Below are positions 11,159 through 22,281 of a stretch of DNA of 64,000 nt, piece by piece. Every line of letters begins with the position of its first letter. The stretch's first letter is position 1. This DNA is from Linum tenue (lineage: Eukaryota; Streptophyta; Magnoliopsida; Malpighiales; Linaceae). The position numbers were made by a program, and so were the translations under genes. The DNA lies in contig CAMGYJ010000008.1 of assembly GCA_946122785.1 (NCBI GenBank), positions 7,589,475 through 7,653,474 of the forward strand. The letters are read 5' to 3'. The notes under the pieces are model-generated. The model was not told the DNA's origin. It ran no database searches and saw only the letters and a list, made by a program, of their open reading frames with translations.

Positions 11159-11462
11159 GTGCAGAACAAGTGAACGAAGCAGAGAAAGAAGAAAGGAAAG
11201 ATTGAATGAAGGGAAATAATGGGTGGATAAGTTTGGGTTAGTTGTTTAGAATTTGAGGTTTCTTATTATGTTTAGCGTTAATCATGTGTCAGTGTTTTGA
11301 AACTACAAAGAGACCTACTGGATTGTTTATTTAGTTTCTTCTTAGTGAACTAAAATTCCATCATTATCTTCTTCGGCTATGGCTGTTAAGCCTAAAAGGC
11401 AGGAAGGTAGTCAGTAGGAGATTGTCATAAAATCGGGGATTTATCCTGCTGTTAGTAGGAAA

Positions 11463-11492
11463 CTAGAATCAATACCCACGGCTACGCCGCGG
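11463..11492 (-). mobile_element. Helitron 3' terminus (family A), minus orientation
   Basis: On the minus strand the sequence is CGCGGC-GTA-GCCGTG, 10 nt, then CTAG (11466-11463) and T. It matches the 3615-3643 terminus at all but one of 30 positions; the change makes a G-T wobble in the stem. The element body therefore extends to the right from here. The flank inside the hairpin does not resemble that of the other copy, so the two elements share ends rather than bodies. Confidence 0.78.
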
Positions 11493-12218
11493 GACATTTA
11501 GGCACAATTGACATCTTCAAAAGTAGTATATTTATAAAGAAAATAATTAGAAATTATAAAGCAAGTAATTTTTTGTTCAATAGATTTCTTGTTATGCAAG
11601 ACAATCTACAATCATCTCATAATGTTATTTACAAAACATAAGTTCAAAAGAGTTACCTTAAAGTCCATCTAAACTATTCATTAGCTTTGTAAGTTCTATA
11701 TCAAACCTATCCCAAAGAGGCAAATACATACTTGTTTACAGATGAGAATCATTATTTCGTACATAAAATCAATCCATATCCCTTTTGATAAAATTCGAGC
11801 AATCCTTTTACAAAAGAGAAGATGTTATCAATTCATCATCTATCCATACCCAACAAAACTAAAGTAATTTTATAAATATGTAGGAGGAACTCACTATAGT
11901 TCTCTTCATCCTAAAGAAAATTACAATAGTGGAAGTAAACGAATAAGAGGTGAACTCTCAATCTGTCACTATGGTATTAAAAGAAATCTTAGTCATTTAT
12001 ATAAATCAATGCTTAATGAAGAGAACCAGCTCTTCCCTTCTAGAGTCCACAAAATAACACAACTCTTAGCAGATGAATCAAACTAACTAAAAGATCATAG
12101 CAAATACTGAAAGTCTAACCCACATATTATCTTAATTTAAACACTCCTGGTTCAGTTAGACGTTAGTCCAACAGCAGGAAAAATAATATACTCCTCCTTC
12201 TCACTTGTACTCATTCGT

Positions 12219-12515
<297 letters not shown>

Positions 12516-13144
12516 AAGATACATTTGATAATGATGAACACTTCCTCGCTAGTTGCTGCAAACAAAATCAAAGCAAGGCCTAACTTTAAAACTGCACCAA
12601 ATTCAAACTCCATGCAGTAGTCTTCTTCCCAACTCTCATGAACTCAGGCAGAACCGTTTTAGAGTGCTCAGACTGCTTACCTCTTGTCGTTCTCCTTCCA
12701 AAAGGCATTGGGATTGATTGATGAATGAATCTTCTCCTTTAATGAAAAATAGTTGGCACGTCATAGAGCTTCTCAAATTAGATAAATGAAGCTAACTAAA
12801 CAGCAAATAACATTTGCAATCTCGCCAAAAGTGCAAGCAAGACCAACTATATATGTTCAGCGAGCAGTTTAAAGTAAGCATACCCTAGATTTGTACACAT
12901 AATCAGCAAGACAAAAAGGATCAACAGGTAAAAACCTGCAAGGGCCAAATGACAAATGGTTTCCCCAGCCAAAATTCCATTCAGTTCTCTTTGTTACCCA
13001 ACATTACCCCTTGACTGCCGATGTCGTCTCGACGCCTTCAAATGGCCGCAACTGCCCGCTACATATGTTGAGAGAGTGAATCTACAATTAAAAATGAATC
13101 TACTCTGCATGCCAAATGGAATTGGCAAAGAAGGAAGCAGAGTG

Positions 13145-13545
13145 AATCAAACTGGTAAAATTGGAGAGAAAGCCCCTCAAGGAAAGGAAGGAAAAAACTC
13201 AAAGCAAGTGCAACCAAACCAAAATGGAAACCATCAAATATGAAATACCTGTTGTGTCGATCATGTATGCCTCTTTATCTCTCGCTTGAGTTGTTTTGGA
13301 GCTGCGGTTAAAAGAGATTCACGCATACCACTTTTCTGTGAATAGAGAAGTTGCTTAGAACAGCTGCATTATAAATCAAACTGGTAAAATTGGAGAAAAG
13401 ATCCCAAAAGCTAACATTAAGGGAAGGAATGAAAAACTCAAAGCAAGTGCAACCAAACCAAAATGGAAACTATCAAACATGAAATACCTACTCATGTCGA
13501 TCATGTCTTCCTCTTTATCTCTCGCTTGAGTTGCTTTGGAGCTGC
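13145..13545. repeat. Direct duplication (~165 bp) inside the Helitron body
   Basis: Copies at 13145-13305 and 13374-13545 share AATCAAACTGGTAAAATTGG at the start, GCAAGTGCAACCAAACCAAA in the middle and CTCGCTTGAGTTG-TTTGGAGCTGC at the end. They differ by substitutions and by small indels, one ~11 bp in all. An internal segmental duplication; no coding function seen. Confidence 0.75.
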
Positions 13546-15339
13546 AATTAGAGAGTAGACTGCTGCCAACGGCTTATCTGTTACAAAGCAAACATAAATA
13601 ACTCAAATTGTTAGTAGCATGAAGCAGTCGACAACCCTTTCCAGCAAGTGAAGTAAATTAGCTGACCTTGAACAATTTCAAGAGAGCTATTAAAAGCATC
13701 TTTTTTCTTAATCGACACATGTTGGATGACTTGAACCTGAACCCGACATAACAACAATAGAAAGCAAAAAGAAGCTACAAAATTGGGATAAAGAAAAAAC
13801 CCTAATAAACCTTGAATTTCATATGGACACCAAAGCAAAAATAGGTTAAAGAAGTGCACCTGCCGTTGATTGTGGGCACATATTGTTTTCCTATTGTTCG
13901 ATTGTTGTTCATCCACCCTCTCTGCGACCATTCCTCCTAACCTTTCAAATGTTTTAATCAAAAGTCAAATTAAAACAACACATCAACAATAACTGAGCTG
14001 AATATTAACACAACAATCACATACTTACCGATTTCATCAAATTGAAACTCAAGAACTTCTAATTTTCTTTCATAAATCATGAAAGGTTAATGCACCAAGC
14101 AAGTTTGTGTTTCCCTATTGGCTTTTGTTGAGAAAACATGCATGGTGAAGAATGTGCAGGGAGAACACTGTAGAGCAGATTCACAGCAGTAAGAAGTTTG
14201 TGTTTCCCTATTCTTGAAAAATCGGTACATAAGCATATAGCACATCCTTGTTTAGAAAATTGATCAAATAGTGAACTGGATTCAGATTAGGCAAACACAC
14301 AATAAATGAAAATGTTGGAATGAAAGTTACAGTAGAACCCAAAAGCTCATATTTTAACCATTTGCAGCAACCAGTTTCATTAAACTCCCAAGCACTTCCA
14401 AGTATTTACCAATTTACAGCTTTAATTCAGAACTTGCTCATGAATCTAAGAACCAACTAACAAAAAAAAAAAAAAAAAAAGCAGCAACGTGAACCAATTG
14501 CCCCTATCTAAAGAGTTTAAGCAATTACCAAGACTGAAATGGAGCTCAACAAAGCTGAATCATAGGTCCAAGGTTGCAGCAAAGTGGAAGGGGCAAATGA
14601 AAGAACGTTGAGAAAGAATTCATATCATTAACATCATTTGGAGAGAATGTAGAAAACCTGAATCTTAATCCTCCTCCACCAAGTAGCCAAAGATGAGAAT
14701 AGATTGAGATGAGAGGAGTAAACTTGCATCAGCAACAGCAAGTACCCAGATTACAGTAGCTGCAAAATTATCTCATATCGAAAGCTTTGTATTTTCCATG
14801 AAACTCAACAGTTACAAAACTCAAAGAAATAAAAAGCTACGAAATAATCACATCATTCCAAAGAGAGCTGCTTACAACATGATGCTCTCAAATTCTGTCG
14901 ATTCAGCTTGGGTTTTTCAAATCACCCCCATAAGTATTCTCAGCCTACATACCTGTTGGTGAACATAGCCTCTTCAGCATTAGCCAGGCACTATCTGCAT
15001 CTGATCCTAACAATTCATTGCTTATTGATCAAATTCTGCAAAAAACTTTTCTCTATCATAGCAAGCTATTGCCTTCCAGAACTTTTCTTCAAAGAGCTAC
15101 ACAAAGAGATGGGGTGTTATCTGTAGGCAGAAACACATTTGAGGCAACGTGGCAGCGGGCAAGGGAGAAGAAGCACAGAACCGAGAAAATAGAGAACCAA
15201 AAAGTCAAGAAAGAGAAGGTCATAAAGAAGACCTACCAGGCGCAGCCGTCGTCGTTCCTTGTTCATTACCGTCGTCATCCCCAACCTTGTTTTCCTCTCT
15301 GTTTTCAAACTCGACTTCGTCTGAGTGTTCAACACAGAA

Positions 15340-15377
15340 CCTGTTCCTAGGACGACAACGTCGTGTTCATCGGTCAA
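15340..15377 (-). pseudogene. Possible captured first exon of Rab GDP-dissociation inhibitor
   Basis: The minus strand reads LTDEHDVVVLGTG with TTG where a start ATG would be, then GGAACAG|GTTCTG, a usable splice donor. It resembles the conserved N-terminus of plant Rab GDI (recalled as MDEEYDVIVLGTG). The match is only 13 residues and a Rossmann-type start is a common motif, so this is tentative. Its orientation agrees with the Helitron and with the CDC48 fragment. Confidence 0.35.
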
Positions 15378-16059
15378 AGCTTACCTAAACAGGGGATCTA
15401 TGGAAATGAGAGAGCGATGTAGCCAGAAGGATTCAGACGAAACTGGGTTCTAGAAAGGTACCTTAGAAGCCGACCACCATTATCGTTTTCGTTGCTCGTT
15501 CTTCGATCCAAAGATGGGATTGGGCTTGGGAAAGAGGAATGGCGGCTTCGGATCTTGGCGTGCCGAAGCTAGTTGCAGAGCCGATTGCCCCCATTGAAAA
15601 CCACTTTGGGATGGGGAGATTTGGAGAATGGTGGTGAGAGGATAGAGTCTTAGAGGCAGAATTGACGGGTGAATGGACGTGATCTAGCAGAGGGAATCAG
15701 TGGCAATCAATTGTACCTTAATCAACCATTGAGCAAGGCTAGGGCTGTACGATTCATGGCTGGTGGCGTGTGCCAACAGATGCGGTGGCGTGTGTGAGGA
15801 AAGACGAAGACCAGAAAACTTGGGAAAGCTCAACGGCATGGCCGCCTGCCGGGACTGAGGGAAGGTAAGGCAACGTTGGGCCGGGCAACGCCTCCCATGG
15901 AAGGCACTCTTTCACTCATCGCCACAAAACGACAGAAAGTGAAACAGTAAACAAAACATTGGGAGAAAAAGCGTACCTAGCTTTTATTTATTAAAGAAAG
16001 AACTTGTAGTCCTGATACTACAAGGAGAGGAAAAAGTTACCTTGTCCGTATTGGGTAAG

Positions 16060-16130
16060 GAATATCCTTCCTATTTACTTTTGGAAACCGGCTGATGGTA
16101 CTCTATATAAACACTTCCTAACACCACTAT
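16060..16130 (+). promoter_or_regulatory. Promoter-like segment similar to the promoter of AAA-ATPase member 4
   Basis: GGAAACCGGCTGATGGTACT followed by CTCTATATAAAC (TATA box 16104-16111) closely matches 25487-25515, GGAAATCGGCTAATGGTGCT then CTCTATATAAAC, upstream of the gene at 25555. The resemblance extends weakly to the left (a GGAATATCCTTCCTAT-like block). No AAA-ATPase coding sequence follows here. Either a promoter fragment was copied, or both are remains of the same LTR-like repeat. Confidence 0.55.
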
Positions 16131-16204
16131 AAGGAGTTTCTGGGGCAGAACCCCCTTAGATGCTGTTTTCCTGCGCTGTGCGCAATTCACGGAAGGAGCA
16201 TTGT

Positions 16205-16730
16205 GTCAATTCCCCGTATAAGCCCATTGATTCCTGACGTGGCGAGGGAGATGATCGATAGTGGAACGGGAACGGGCAGGCTCCGCCGGGCCTGCTTAGT
16301 GGGATCGCGGACTTCGTGAAGTATGGCAATGGGCCGGGTAACTGGGCCGGCCCGGGAAAGGGTGACAGGTGGGTTGAAGATTATGTCGTGACGGCGGGCG
16401 AGGTTCTTGGATTACTGCGAGCTGAATCACAGCCAAGGCCCAAGAGCCAACTCACCGCTCGCGTCTCCAGCCGCCAACTCAGAGCCCTGTTAGAAATCGA
16501 ACCTCACCGCGGAGACCCTCGAGCGCTCTCTTCGCCTTCCTCATCAACCGCGAGACTCAGAGCCGTGTTGGAAATCGAACCTCACCGAGACCCTCGAGCG
16601 TTCTCTTCGCCTTCCTCAGCAACTGCGGGGCCGCATCTCTGTTTTACTACGTTGTTGAGGAAGACAGCAGAGCCTGTTATTGTTCATGCTCTGCAGTACC
16701 GGCTGGGTCTTTTGTCGGGGCAGAATTGAT
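16205..16730 (+). pseudogene. Possible gene fragment with internal duplication, family not recognised
   Basis: GC-rich, coding-like plus-strand frame in AT-rich surroundings. It reads ..GIADFVKYGNGPGNWAGPGKG.. and then a Pro/Ser/Arg-rich part whose 79-bp unit is duplicated (16480-16558 and 16559-16630; AVLEIEPHRDPRAFSSPSS-like twice). There is no convincing ATG at the start and the upstream frame is closed. I do not recognise the family. It may be a captured or truncated exon. Confidence 0.3.
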
Positions 16731-17042
16731 ATTTGATTGATCCATTTGGGGCGTTTTGGTTAGAGTGATTTTGTAGCTTCAAATTGATAACAATATCATC
16801 ACTCGAAGACAATAGCAGCAGACCAGTCTTTCTTCCACCACTCAAAGACAATAAGTGATTTACAGTAAGGTACAACTCTAATCCTTTTTCGTTGGTGAGT
16901 TATGAAGTCATAGAACTCAAATTCCACACATATATATTACAAATCAGGTTGTAGGTTCATGTTTGTTTTCTTTGGTTCGATCACATAATTAAGACAAAGT
17001 TTGTTTATGTGAAAGGGTACAAAAGAGAGTGCTTATGGTTGT

Positions 17043-17597
17043 TAGGGATGACAATTTACCCACCCATGGGTAATTTTGCCCAAACCCAAGTAGACCCATT
17101 TATTATGGGTAGGGTTTGGGCGATGTGAGTATGGGTTTGGGGTTTGTATATGGGTTTGGGTTAGATATAGATATTATCTAAATGGGTATGGGTTGGATAT
17201 GGATATCCATTTACTTGAGGGTGTTTTAACTACACATGCAAAAATTGGACTTATTTGTAAAACTTGAAAAGTTTAGGTACAAAAATGTAAGACCAAAAAA
17301 ATTTAGGTACCAAAACGTAATTTTCCATTGATATTTTGAGGACTTATATGCAAAAAAAATTAAATTTAGGTACTAAATATGCATACCTATTAAGTTTATG
17401 TACCAAACTGTAATTTGTATTTGGGCATGGGTACAAACCCAAATCCATTTGTTATAAACCCAACCCAACCCAAAGTAAATGGGTATGGGTACAAACCCAT
17501 CAAACTTTACCCATATTCATATATTTGGATTTCATACCCAACCCAATTGGATTGGATAGTAAAATATCCATGGGTATGGGCAAAATTGCCATCCTTA
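17043..17597. mobile_element. hAT-type MITE (555 bp) with exact 8-bp target duplication
   Basis: Terminal inverted repeats are TAGGGATGACAATTT at the left and, reverse-complemented, TAAGGATGGCAATTTT at the right. The element is flanked on both sides by ATGGTTGT (17035-17042 and 17598-17605), an exact 8-bp target site duplication as made by hAT transposases. The interior is rich in GGGTATGGGT-type motifs and has no transposase. It is related in structure and termini to the element at 39272-39868. Confidence 0.88.
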
Positions 17598-18192
17598 ATG
17601 GTTGTTTATGTGAACCCTTCCTACATCAGATCAGATAAAAAGCTTTCTGTTTGCTGAATTATTCTGTTTTCTGATTGTATTTGCTGCATTTTTCTGATAA
17701 GCTGATTGTGTGTGTTGTCCATTTTGTGAACTTGCAGTCACATTAAACCGAGGTTTATTGGGTTCTCATGATTTATCTTGGGTTTAATTGAACTAAAGGG
17801 TAGCTGTAAGAAATCACTAGAGACCTTAACTAAAGAAATGCCGCTTTTTCTACCAAAACAGCATATTAAACTAATGAAGAAAGCAGGGGTCTGTAGTATT
17901 TGCCAACTTGGAGGGATCCTAAAGCACATTACCCAAACTACAATCCCTAGATTCAAACCCGTCAACACATGGAAAAAATACTAAAAATAATTAAAAACTA
18001 ATATACACTATATGAAGACTAATGTTACTCAATAACTAAAATAAATACATCAGTTTATTCCGAGAAATAAACTCCACGGCAACAGTGGAATTACTTTATT
18101 TAATAGGAATACAAATAAAATATTATCCAATTTCAATCCCATTCCTATACTACCACTGACATAATAGACGGAGGACTGTCTCACCAAACTAT

Positions 18193-18200
18193 TATATAAA
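18193..18200 (+). promoter_or_regulatory. TATA box of the RPA1-like gene
   Basis: TATATAAA stands about 480 bp before the ATG. The leader between them contains splice-like signals (ACAG|GTACGG near 18319), so the 5' UTR is probably interrupted by one or more introns. Confidence 0.5.
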
Positions 18201-18676
18201 CATCTGGAGATACCCTGCCAATTCCATCGACCGCCTCCAACCTTTCTTTCAAGAGAAGCAATTGGAAGCAATTCATCTGCATTGTTCCCATGATCCCATC
18301 ATAGCTGCAACTTTACAGGTACGGTAATTAGTTTCCCCAATCCACACAGTTATTCCACATGTTCATTCATTATTATCTTACAAATTATTGCATTCTCTTT
18401 TCTCTTTCGATACAGCTTCTACTGCCGCTGCACTCTCACTTTCACACACAGGTTATTAATCAAATTTTACCGAATTTATTTTTTTCCCGCTCGCAAGTTC
18501 AATACGATGATAACATCCATATTTATAAATGCTAATAATATTGTTTATTACTGTTATTTAAATTACGCAAACCCTACATTATAATAGTGCTTAATTCATT
18601 ATTGTGAGTTAGACCCATATATATTATGAAGAATACAACTTAGTTTGACAGCTGTTTTATTTGAAGGTCAGGCAAT

Positions 18677-19649
18677 ATGCAATCCCAACTGATCTCCGAT
18701 CTGACAACTGAAAAGAGGGACTGGGTTCTGCAATGTCGCGTTTCGAGGAAGTGGCTGGCAATCAATCCCAACACAAATGTTGTACTTCGTCTTGATATGA
18801 TAGTCATTGACTCAAAGGTAAACAATAACACAAACTCAAACTCTATGATTCAAGTCTTGGACAATTATTGATACGCCTACTTTTTCCCAGGGTAATGATA
18901 TTTGGATACAGATTCCCAAAGTGATAATCAAAGACTTCGAACCCCTGTTTCGTGATCAAAGAGTCTACACTATCAAGAACTTTAAGGTCAATATGACGAT
19001 GGGAGATTTCAGGCCAATTCCAAACAGATTTGTCATCAAATTCCAGTCAAACACCGAAGCCCAAGCTTGCGATGACATTCCAGCCATACCAGCTTACAAG
19101 TTCTATTTCATCAAACAAGATGAGATTGCCAATAAGTGCAACAAAAAAAAAAAAAACCTATCAGGTTAAAAATATCATTCTCAATGCAAATTTCCCTTAA
19201 TTTTATGTATGTACAACCAAATTTAATAACTACTAAATGTTCTCATTCCATAGATGTTGTTGGCGAACTCATGTTCTGCTCAGATTTACTTACAACTACT
19301 AGACTAACTGGAAAAGTTTCCCACAAAGAGCTGCATCTAAAAATTCCCGAGTATGTACTTCTTTTAGCTTTCTGTTTCAAATAATAGAATACGTTAATCT
19401 ACTTCTAAGTGCAAATCTAACATAATTTTTTTTACAGAGGATTGGTTGTCAAAGTAACTCTCTTTGGTAGAATACTTACCCAATTGAATGCCATACTTGC
19501 AAATTCGGGTGATCGTCGTCCCATCCTGGTCATTACATCAACATATGTCACTCCTTTCAAAGGTAAACAAGCATCTAAATTACCTTAATTGTAATCCATG
19601 CATTTTCATATCAATAATACCAACTTAATTAAATAATCGTCTGTTTCTC

Positions 19650-19693
<44 letters not shown>

Positions 19694-21577
19694 TTGCAGG
19701 AGAGAACACCTTCACCTCAACTGGGGTGACCTTGCTGCTGGCGAATCCAAGAATTCCAGAAGTCATCAATTTTGTGCCAAGGTGAACTCACGATCCACAA
19801 TTTTATTATCGTATTTGGTTGCGTTGTAAGTTTCCCGCTTTAAAAATTCAAAAAGATCCATTACCTTCGTTTTTTGTGAATATAGTGACGGCGATGCACC
19901 AATTCCTCCAGTCAATGGAACAAATATAACCAAACAAATAATCCCATCCATATCACTAGATGAACTCAATCAATTGAAGATGAAAGATGGAGAGGAGGTA
20001 CGTATCGTTTTCAATTAAACAAACTAATAGTGATCAAATGCTAACAATTCATATAATATGCAGGGAAATATCTATTCCGTCAAATGCAAAGTTATCAAGG
20101 TTAAGAATGGGTGGTGCTATGCTAGATGTGGAACCTGTCCACAAAAACTTGAAGAAGAATCAGATGAGTACTTCTGTGGGACCTGTATGACGACGTTAAA
20201 GACCACAGCATCAAGGTAATACGATACTTATTAATATCAAATTGTTTTCTATATCCTATTCACTACACAATGTAAAACGTTTCGATAATAATATGAAGAG
20301 CTACTGCACCGCCGATTTATTCCCAATTGGACTGCAATTCGTGTTGTACCAAATTTCACCCTTTCACAATTTATCATTATTGGCTTGCTCTTTCCTGTTC
20401 AATTACTGCTTGCTTTGGTTTCTTTAATTTCACGTGGTTCTGCTTTTGGTTTAATTATTTTTGTGTTTAGCTTTTTGGATTTGGAGTTATAACCATTTCT
20501 TATTTTTAATTCTTCAAAAACCCACTTACTGCCCCATTTTCATCCCTGCATTGCATGCCTTCCTTTGGTATTATATACAATATCCGTAGCTACATATGAT
20601 AAGATTATTATTATATAACATAAAAATTTCATTTTTGATTTTCTATATTTACACACTTCCGACACTAAAATTGTGCTTCTTTATGTTATTACAATTCTTA
20701 TATAGATTCAGGATACAGCTTCGAGCCGCGGACAAAACAACTCAAGCAGACTTTGTTGTTCTAGATCGAGAGAGTGATCGATTTTTTGGTATATCTGCTG
20801 AGAAACTATTCCAAGACAACGATCGAATGAGAGGACCACCACCTGCTCATCTACTACAAATTGAGGGAATGACGCTGAAATTCGACATCAAACTCACTGA
20901 TTATAACATCGCAAACCCAACAAGTGAGTACACAATTTGGAAAATAGGGCTGGAGGATGATAACAATAACTCAAACGATCACCCCGAATCAATTGAGGTA
21001 AGTCCAACTAGCGTGAAATTATATTCACCTTATTTACAATAATGCATTATAACCAACACGATTTGGAAATTCTATTCAAAATGAACCCTCTAATTATAAT
21101 TTAATTACAATGCCATCTCAAGTGCTCATACATTGATTTTGCAATGCGTTTAATTTTATAGCTTAAAATAGTGCAACATTCCTTTATTTCCTATTCACTT
21201 GCATGTTGCTGCATACTTCAATATATAAGCATCATATATACGTCTTCACTTACCAAATATTATGATTTTATGATTCAATAAAACAACAAATGTGTTTTGT
21301 TTTTTAATGGCAAAAAACTAATATCATTATCCTAATTATGCAGGAGATCGAAAATGGCATTGGCAATGATGCGGTGGCTAGAATCGGTGTAACAAATGAT
21401 GATGCTCTTGAGAAGAATGTGGAGTCTCCTGATATTGAACCAAAACAGAGGACTAATGGAGAAGAAGACTACAATACCGGTGGAGATGATGATGTTGCTA
21501 ATGACAAAGGAAATGCAAACAAGCTAAAAAGAAAACATGGAGTGATAGTCTCTGACAATGAGGAACAAATAGAATGA
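18677..21577 (+). CDS. RPA1-like single-stranded DNA-binding protein, probably Helitron-borne
   Basis: Nine exons close in phase: 18677-18817, 18891-19164, 19254-19350, 19438-19562, 19700-19781, 19886-19997, 20064-20215, 20706-20997, 21344-21577; product 502 residues. The N-terminal half holds two OB-fold regions like RPA70 DBD-A/B (start LISDLTTEKRDWVLQCRVSR; second around LVVKVTLFGRILTQLNAIL). The third region is an RPA-C-like OB fold with a zinc ribbon: C299-x2-C302 and C315-x2-C318. The C-terminus is acidic and ends in a basic KLKRKHG patch. The RPA70 N-terminal protein-interaction domain is absent. Such RPA1-like proteins bind single-stranded DNA and are common accessory genes of plant Helitrons; the Helitron end at 22238 follows. 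A poly(A) run in exon 2 encodes Lys. Intron 4 contains (CT)n(TA)n. Confidence 0.85.
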
Positions 21578-22210
21578 TTAGCGAAAGCAAATTAGGAGTC
21601 GGTCCCCTGGCATAGGGTTTCTATATTCTTTTTTCGGAAAATAATTTTACTCAATGAGTCGATTAGTATATTCGGAAAATACTATGATTGTGTGGTTAAA
21701 GTTTTTTACTGTTGCACTTTGTTTACATTTGGAAGTGATAAATTTTCATTACAATTAAAAAGCAAGTTTTTAAACACATACATGACAACACGTTAATCAC
21801 AGTATTATTTTTAAACTTACAAGTAAATGGTATGTTATTAAATTATCCATTGAATTCATTTGGAAGGGGTATAATCATTTTACGGGATTTAATTAATACA
21901 AAAAAAAATATTATTTATGCTATGATTTTAAAAGTTAATGTTGATGCTAATTGGTGGAATCAAGTAATTTTTTTTTATATTTGACGGTAAATGTGCTATT
22001 TAAATATTTTTAATTATTATTTTATTCAAAATGTCGTATATAATTTAAATATTAATATGAGTTGTAAGAAAATAATTTGAATTATTTAACGCTACTAAGA
22101 AATTAAAATATTAAATATTTTCATATACCTTTATTTCTAAATATACTACCTAATAAACACAAAGCTCCCATCTAAATTGCTATTTCTATTTACACGATTG
22201 GCAAATGAAT
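21578..22210. other. AT-rich 3' part of the RPA1-carrying Helitron
   Basis: 3' flank of the RPA1-like gene and about 600 bp of AT-rich DNA without open frames, ending at the Helitron hairpin. Confidence 0.5.
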
Positions 22211-22238
22211 CCGGCCAATCGGCCGGGCCTGTGACTAG
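22211..22238 (+). mobile_element. Helitron 3' terminus (family D)
   Basis: Perfect 6-bp stem CCGGCC-AATC-GGCCGG (22211-22226), 8 nt, CTAG (22235-22238), then T. The CTAG end is only 43 bp before the ATG of the next AAA-ATPase gene. The body to the left would include the RPA1-like gene. The 5' TC end lies somewhere upstream of 18193 and was not identified. Confidence 0.75.
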
Positions 22239-22281
22239 TTCAGAGTATAGAGTAATAGAAGATTAACCCATACGAATCAAC

